Of a DNA stretch of 64,000 bases, positions 59,838 to 64,000 are shown piece after piece. Origin of the DNA: Jeotgalibacillus terrae (GTDB lineage Bacteria; Bacillota; Bacilli; Bacillales; Jeotgalibacillaceae); the NCBI RefSeq assembly GCF_016908195.1, contig NZ_JAFBDK010000007.1, positions 1 through 64,000 on the forward strand, read 5' to 3'. Numbering within the stretch: position 1 is the stretch's first letter; every line of letters starts with the position of its first letter. The position numbers were made by a program, and so were the translations under genes. The notes below the pieces were generated by a model, which was not told where the DNA came from, did not search any database, and worked only from the letters and a program-made list of their open reading frames with translations.

Positions 59838-61604
59838 ATGGCGTTCTTTTTACTGATGGCACTAGCTACAATTCCATTATTCCTGGCGATTTCGCTATTA
59901 TTTTACTCAAAATCTGTAAATACAAAATCGTTTTCTGTCTTTCTATTATTAATTTCTTTCTGGCAAATGGGCATTGCAGTCTTATACAGTCAGGACGTCT
60001 TTTCTTTAACTGTCATTGACTGGTTATTCAGACTGTTCAGAGCCGGTCCGGTATTTCTTATGCCGATTATGTACTATCTTGGCATTGTGATGGTAAAACA
60101 AAATAGTGAACTGGCAGCTTATAAGAAGATATTTAAACTCAGAGGATTTTTCCTGCTGCTCGGATTCAGTCTGTCGGTATATGTGATTAATTTTACAAGC
60201 GCCGGAATCAACGGTTATGAATTTGTTCAGGACGGTATGTATTCTCCAGAACACCTGATGCCGCTTTACGGTGCGCTGAATGTAACATTTACGATCAATA
60301 CGCTGCTTGTTATCACGAATACCATTCTCTTTGTAGTTGCGGCAAGTCGGATTAAAAGCCGTTCTGTCCGGATTTTTCATTTACAGATCAGTATCGGCGC
60401 AGTATTTATTTTTTTCAATGGTATACTGAGCGCTTTCAGCCCGCTCCCACTATATTTTTCAAGCTTTAATTCAATTATTATTGCCATTTTGCTTTTTTTA
60501 AGCTACGTGCGCATGCAGTCTGTCATGCTGCTTAAGGCCAATTCAAACCTGTCACAGCAGCGCACACTCCTTGAAAAAATTATGGATATTAATCCAAACT
60601 ATCTGGCAGTCATTGATAAAAATAACCATATTATCAGGCTGAACGATTCAATCTGCCGGCTGCTGTCGATCTCTAAAGAACAGATGACACAGCAGAACCT
60701 TTCGACACTTCTTTCTATACGCGAACTTAACACTGCTGAAGACAAGATGCTGACTCGCTCAGGTGAGATCCGTTACATTAAATGGGGCTATGAAACACTT
60801 GAACTTGATAACCGGGAATCTTATACACTTTTTATTGGAGTAGACTACACTGAACAAAAGCAAAATGAGCAACTTCTGCTCGACTCTGAAAAGTCCAAGG
60901 TCGTTGGCGAGCTCGCAGCAAGTATTGCCCATGAGATCCGCAATCCTCTAACTACTGTAAGAGGACTGATCCAGCTTGCGAAAGAAAAATCAGAAGATCC
61001 GAAGCTTGAAAATATTATTCTCGATGAAATCGACCGGATCGTAGAAGTACTGAAAGAGCTGCTTTTGCTTGCCCGCCCGGAGGCCAAAAGCGAGCATGAA
61101 GGGCAAAGTGAAATTATCAATGTAATTGAGGAGCTCGAAAACATTCACTTTCTCTATCAGTCTGTTTCGATCAGGGAAAACAAATTTATATCAATCGAAA
61201 ACCTTTTAACAGACAATGGCCTGATAGATATTCAGAAATCCCACTTTAAGCAGATCATGATCAACTTTATCAAAAACAGCCTTGAAGCCACGTCACCCGA
61301 AAGTAAAATAAAAATGAAAGTTGACAGTGACGGTAAACATATCAGAATCAGAATCATCGATAACGGCAAGGGCATCATGAAATCACGACTTTCAAGAATC
61401 GGTGAACCTTACTACACAACTAAAGAAAAAGGAACAGGCATCGGTATGGCAGTCTGCTTCAAACTTATCAAAGAAAACAGCGGTGAAGTTAAGGTAAACA
61501 GCAAAACGGGCTGGGGAACCACCATTACAGTCACCTTTCCAAAAGCTTCTGTACTGATCGAAGAACCTGCGGAATCATTATTCAGAAGAGACAAAACCGT
61601 TTAA
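59838..61604 (+). CDS. Membrane histidine kinase, KinB-like
   Basis: A 588-residue sensor kinase. Residues 1-235 have about seven membrane helices (ATIPLFLAISLLFYS onward). A PAS domain follows (about 245-345), then HisKA with the phospho-acceptor His in AASIAHEIRNPLTTVRG (near 367) and an HATPase (NFIKNSLEA, RIIDNGKGI, KGTGIGMAVC). The layout is like sporulation kinase KinB and other orphan kinases. No response regulator is adjacent, consistent with feeding a phosphorelay. Start ATG with AAAGGAAG. Confidence 0.9.
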   Translation: MAFFLLMALATIPLFLAISLLFYSKSVNTKSFSVFLLLISFWQMGIAVLYSQDVFSLTVIDWLFRLFRAGPVFLMPIMYYLGIVMVKQNSELAAYKKIFKLRGFFLLLGFSLSVYVINFTSAGINGYEFVQDGMYSPEHLMPLYGALNVTFTINTLLVITNTILFVVAASRIKSRSVRIFHLQISIGAVFIFFNGILSAFSPLPLYFSSFNSIIIAILLFLSYVRMQSVMLLKANSNLSQQRTLLEKIMDINPNYLAVIDKNNHIIRLNDSICRLLSISKEQMTQQNLSTLLSIRELNTAEDKMLTRSGEIRYIKWGYETLELDNRESYTLFIGVDYTEQKQNEQLLLDSEKSKVVGELAASIAHEIRNPLTTVRGLIQLAKEKSEDPKLENIILDEIDRIVEVLKELLLLARPEAKSEHEGQSEIINVIEELENIHFLYQSVSIRENKFISIENLLTDNGLIDIQKSHFKQIMINFIKNSLEATSPESKIKMKVDSDGKHIRIRIIDNGKGIMKSRLSRIGEPYYTTKEKGTGIGMAVCFKLIKENSGEVKVNSKTGWGTTITVTFPKASVLIEEPAESLFRRDKTV

Positions 61605-61622
61605 CAGTTTTGTCTCTTTTTT
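61588..61622. terminator. Bidirectional terminator between kinase and K+ channel genes
   Basis: AGAGACAAAAC-CGTTTAACA-GTTTTGTCTCTTTTTTT; overlaps both gene ends. Confidence 0.88.
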
Positions 61623-62944
61623 TAACCTGTATACACATCTTCTTTTGCATAACGCACCTTATCCGGCTTGATTGCTGCTAAAGAAAAGGCAAGTGTAATC
61701 GGGCCGACTCTCCCAAGAAACATTAGGATGATGATGATCAGTTTTCCCGGTGCACTCAGATCTGCAGTGATCCCCATCGATAGTCCGACAGTGCCGAATG
61801 CAGAAAACACCTCGAATGCTACTTCTAAAAATAGCAGTTCAGGATCCGTGATTGTCAGTCCAAGCAAACACATAAAAATCGTAATAAAGCCTGCAAATGT
61901 AATCGCAAAAGCACGCATGACAATGTTATTCCGAATCGTCCGTCCAAACACTGAGACCTCGCTTTTATTCTGCAGGTAAGTCACAAACGTCAAAATAATA
62001 ATAATGGCCGTCGTCAGCTTTATTCCACTCCCGGTTGAACCACTGCCGGCACCGATAAACATCAGCACCATCATAAATAATACTGACGACTCTTCCATAC
62101 TCCCGATATCGACAGAATTAAAGCCCGCTGTTCTAGTTGTGACCCCTTGAAAGTAAGAGGCCCAAAGCTTATCTGATAAAGGCAGATTCCCAATCGTTGC
62201 GGTATTACTATATTCAGAGAAAAAGATAAACAGTAACGCAATCACATTGATAACCAGTGTTCCGATGATCATCAGCTTTGAATGAAGCGTCAGCTTTTTG
62301 AACTGAGGCTTACGATACACATCCACAAGCACAGTAAAACCGAGTCCACCTAATATAAATAGCCCTGTAATAACCAGATTGATCACAGGATCTCCCACAT
62401 AGCCCATCAGATTATCCGGCCACAGCGAGAAACCCGCGTTGTTAAAAGCAGAAATTGAGTGGAACAGGCTGACGTGCAGCCCCTCTGCCCATCCATATTC
62501 CGGCACCCACACCGTGGCAAGCAAAATGACCCCTGCAAGCTCTATAATCAGTGAGAAGATAAATAATGATAAAACCAGCCGTACAATACCACCAATAGAC
62601 GTCTGACTCAGTGCCTCCTGAATCAGCAGCCTCTCTTTCAGCGTTATCTTTTTTCTCAGAAAAAGAATCACCAGAACGGCAAAAGTCATAAATCCCAGTC
62701 CGCCGATTTGAATCAAGATCATAATCACCGCTTCTCCAAAAAGCGTAAACACTGTACCTGTATCCACTGTTACTAGACCCGTCACCGTTGTAGCTGAAGT
62801 GGCCGTAAAAAATGCATCCATCCATGAAATCCCGTCAGCTGTCGACAGCGGCAGCATCAACAGCAGCGTTCCAATCAAAATCGTTATCCCAAAACCCGCC
62901 ATCAAAAACTGCGGCGGCGATAACTGCACCCTTTTCATTTTCAT
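61622..62944 (-). CDS. KtrB/TrkH family potassium transporter subunit
   Basis: A 440-residue K+ channel protein. Four P-loop repeats with filter Gly are visible: SATTVTGLVTVDTG, SAFNNAGFSLW, TTRTAGFNSVD and FSAFGTVGLSMG. It should work with a cytoplasmic KtrA/KtrC gating subunit that is not in the window. The ATG at 62944 has GAGGGTC upstream; the longer start at 62971 has no site. Relevant to osmotic adaptation. Own promoter upstream. Confidence 0.9.
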   Translation of the reverse strand: MKMKRVQLSPPQFLMAGFGITILIGTLLLMLPLSTADGISWMDAFFTATSATTVTGLVTVDTGTVFTLFGEAVIMILIQIGGLGFMTFAVLVILFLRKKITLKERLLIQEALSQTSIGGIVRLVLSLFIFSLIIELAGVILLATVWVPEYGWAEGLHVSLFHSISAFNNAGFSLWPDNLMGYVGDPVINLVITGLFILGGLGFTVLVDVYRKPQFKKLTLHSKLMIIGTLVINVIALLFIFFSEYSNTATIGNLPLSDKLWASYFQGVTTRTAGFNSVDIGSMEESSVLFMMVLMFIGAGSGSTGSGIKLTTAIIIILTFVTYLQNKSEVSVFGRTIRNNIVMRAFAITFAGFITIFMCLLGLTITDPELLFLEVAFEVFSAFGTVGLSMGITADLSAPGKLIIIILMFLGRVGPITLAFSLAAIKPDKVRYAKEDVYTG

Positions 62945-62980
62945 GATTGACCCTCGATTCCATCCCATCATCTTGAAGTA

Positions 62981-63009
62981 AAATTACTCCTAACATCATC
63001 CAATGTCAA
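62981..63009 (-). promoter_or_regulatory. sigma-A promoter of the K+ transporter gene
   Basis: Minus strand TTGACA (63004-63009), exactly 17 nt, TAATTT (62981-62986), 37 nt before the ATG. Confidence 0.75.
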
Positions 63010-63040
63010 TAGGAGCAAAAATGAATGAAATCATATAAAA

Positions 63041-63068
63041 AAGACCTCCCAATGGACGATGGGAGGCC
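63041..63068 (-). terminator. Intrinsic terminator upstream of the K+ transporter gene
   Basis: Minus strand GGCCTCCCA-TCGTCCAT-TGGGAGGTC followed by T6. No annotated gene ends just before it, which raises the small-RNA hypothesis. Confidence 0.8.
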
Positions 63069-63118
63069 AAAATCTAGCAAAAAGGTGATGTCGTCATGGT
63101 CCTTAAACCGTTGACTGT
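63041..63118 (-). ncRNA. Candidate sigma-B-dependent small RNA
   Basis: A sigma-B-type promoter (63126-63151, minus strand) predicts a start near 63118; a strong terminator ends at 63041. The transcript would be about 75-80 nt. It includes AAGGACC-ATG followed by a seven-codon open frame, so a leader peptide is an alternative. No longer gene fits. Nothing confirms expression. Confidence 0.42.
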
Positions 63119-63125
63119 TTTTTCT

Positions 63126-63151
63126 ATACCCGAATTTTTAATGGTGGAAAC
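63126..63151 (-). promoter_or_regulatory. sigma-B-type promoter between FMN reductase and K+ transporter genes
   Basis: Minus strand GTTTCC-N14-GGGTAT. Good -10 and spacing; -35 differs at two bases. It reads toward the terminator at 63041. Confidence 0.5.
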
Positions 63152-63200
63152 AGTGAGTTGAGGTGGCAGCACATTGGGGACGGAGGTGAAGTGTCATGAC

Positions 63201-63761
63201 CTACTCCCCAAACACCGTCACAAACCGGCTAAAACTCTCAATAAATTTATCAATCTGCTTTGCTGTGCTTTCGTCTGTCAGCCGGCCGGTTTCAGGGTCT
63301 ATTTTGGTCTGGTAGCGGCTGGCGATGATTTTGGGATTAGTCATGATGTTGGCGTTCATGTTGGTCAGAGTCTGACGCAGTTGCATTTGTGAGAGTGCAG
63401 TTCCGACGTTGCCGTTTGACGCGCCGGCAATTGCAACTGGCAGGTTCTTAATTGAAAATTCTTCCGGTGAACGCGAAGCCCAGTCAAGTGCATTTTTCAA
63501 ACCACCAGGCATTCCTGCGTTATACTCAGGTGTCACAATGAGCACACCGTCTGCTTCCTTTAATTTTTTGCGGAACGATTTCACTGACTCCGGGTCTCCC
63601 GCTGCTTCAATATCTTCATTAAATAATGGAAGTTTCCCGATTTCCGCTTCTTTTACATGCCACTTTCCTTCTGATTGCTTGATGATTTCATTTAACAGCT
63701 TGCGATTGAGAGAATCTTTGCGTAAGCTGCCGCACATTGCCACAATTCGCTTTGGTTCCAT
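63201..63761 (-). CDS. NADPH-dependent FMN reductase
   Basis: A 186-residue flavodoxin-fold reductase (YhdA/chromate-reductase type). VAMCGSLRKDSLNRKLL binds the FMN phosphate, and VTPEYNAGMPGGLKNALDW is the family signature. It may reduce quinones, azo dyes or FMN. The ATG at 63761 has AAGGGATG upstream; a start at 63782 lacks a site. Single gene. Confidence 0.9.
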   Translation of the reverse strand: MEPKRIVAMCGSLRKDSLNRKLLNEIIKQSEGKWHVKEAEIGKLPLFNEDIEAAGDPESVKSFRKKLKEADGVLIVTPEYNAGMPGGLKNALDWASRSPEEFSIKNLPVAIAGASNGNVGTALSQMQLRQTLTNMNANIMTNPKIIASRYQTKIDPETGRLTDESTAKQIDKFIESFSRFVTVFGE

Positions 63762-63818
63762 AAGCACATCCCTTTCAACCAATGTATTACCTACTATTTT
63801 AACTGACTTTAGAGCAGG

Positions 63819-63998
63819 TTACATGTTTGAATGCTGTTCAGCAGTGGTGTGCTCCTGTTGCTGGTCCCTGTTCATCAGATATAGTATGCCGCTGATTCCG
63901 GCTGCTGAGATAAACATAGCGATCAAAAACCATAATGCATCAAAGTATACGAACCCTGCTAAACCGGATAGTAAAAGAACGATGGCAGGGAGCTCCAT
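63819..63998 (-). CDS. Small membrane protein, possibly complete at the window edge
   Basis: A reading frame of 59 residues from an ATG at 63998 to a TAA at 63819. It has two hydrophobic segments (AIVLLLSGLAGFVYF and FLIAMFISAAGISGILYL) and a polar tail rich in Q, E and H (DQQQEHTTAEQH). No family recognised. The frame is open to the window edge, so the true start may lie beyond and the ribosome site cannot be checked. Confidence 0.5.
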   Translation of the reverse strand: MELPAIVLLLSGLAGFVYFDALWFLIAMFISAAGISGILYLMNRDQQQEHTTAEQHSNM

Positions 63999-64000
63999 AT

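Overview
The window reads as chromosome of a low-to-moderate GC, endospore-forming, motile member of the Bacillales, most likely a halotolerant Bacillaceae or Planococcaceae strain. The support is AGGAGG ribosome sites, a Bacillus-type argCJBD-carAB-argF operon, spore-coat-type genes, a Bacillus megaterium-type gas vesicle cluster, sigma-B-type promoters, CcpA/LacI-type operators, dispersed Bacillaceae palindromic repeats and acidic surface proteins. Genus-level assignment (for example Jeotgalibacillus) is inference. No rRNA, tRNA, CRISPR array, prophage or transposase gene was seen.

Layout. 0.2-3.5 kb: a CNNM/CorC transporter-like protein and an M20 dipeptidase, separated by about 0.6 kb that folds like a large structured RNA. 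3.8-8.9 kb (minus): an acetate-permease-type operon (small membrane protein, DUF485, sodium/solute symporter, CNBD-CBS-nucleotidyltransferase protein, DEDDh exonuclease) under a probable CcpA site. 9.1-10.3 kb: a coat-type pair including a Mn-catalase, behind a sigma-K-like promoter. 10.4-19.3 kb: housekeeping genes (YwbE, nuclease-XPD helicase, RlmI-type methyltransferase, SGNH hydrolase, MsrAB, degenerate receiver, VOC protein). 19.6-29.6 kb: the complete arginine operon with ARG-box-like pairs at both promoters and a perfect inverted repeat inside argC. 30.4-33.7 kb: YflT-type stress protein with a sigma-B promoter, aldo/keto reductase, HAD phosphatase. 34.1-42.9 kb: LacI-controlled sugar import and oxidation locus (binding protein, two permeases, ThuA, two Gfo/Idh dehydrogenases, TIM-barrel epimerase) with no glycosidase and no ATPase. 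43.3-46.0 kb: chemoreceptor and RsbR-type STAS protein. 46.1-52.3 kb (minus): gas vesicle cluster gvpA-P-Q-B-R-F-G-L-S-K-J-T-U, lacking gvpN. 52.5-64 kb: GNAT protein, AlaX, CBS protein, ECF sigma factor with an anti-sigma/LCP-like partner, esterase, KinB-like kinase, KtrB/TrkH potassium channel, FMN reductase.

The most unusual signal is a family of tandem arrays with a strict 21-bp period, in the intergenic space beside intrinsic terminators. Four copies of one class (consensus GTTCAKGARATT plus 9 variable bases) each have exactly six units; at least two and possibly four further arrays keep the 21-bp period with unrelated cores. They lack the unique-spacer structure of CRISPR and no cas gene is present. 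The second candidate is the ~400-nt structured RNA at about 1685-2097, closed by a long-range helix and preceded by a promoter-like sequence. A third is a possible sigma-B-dependent small RNA near 63.1 kb.
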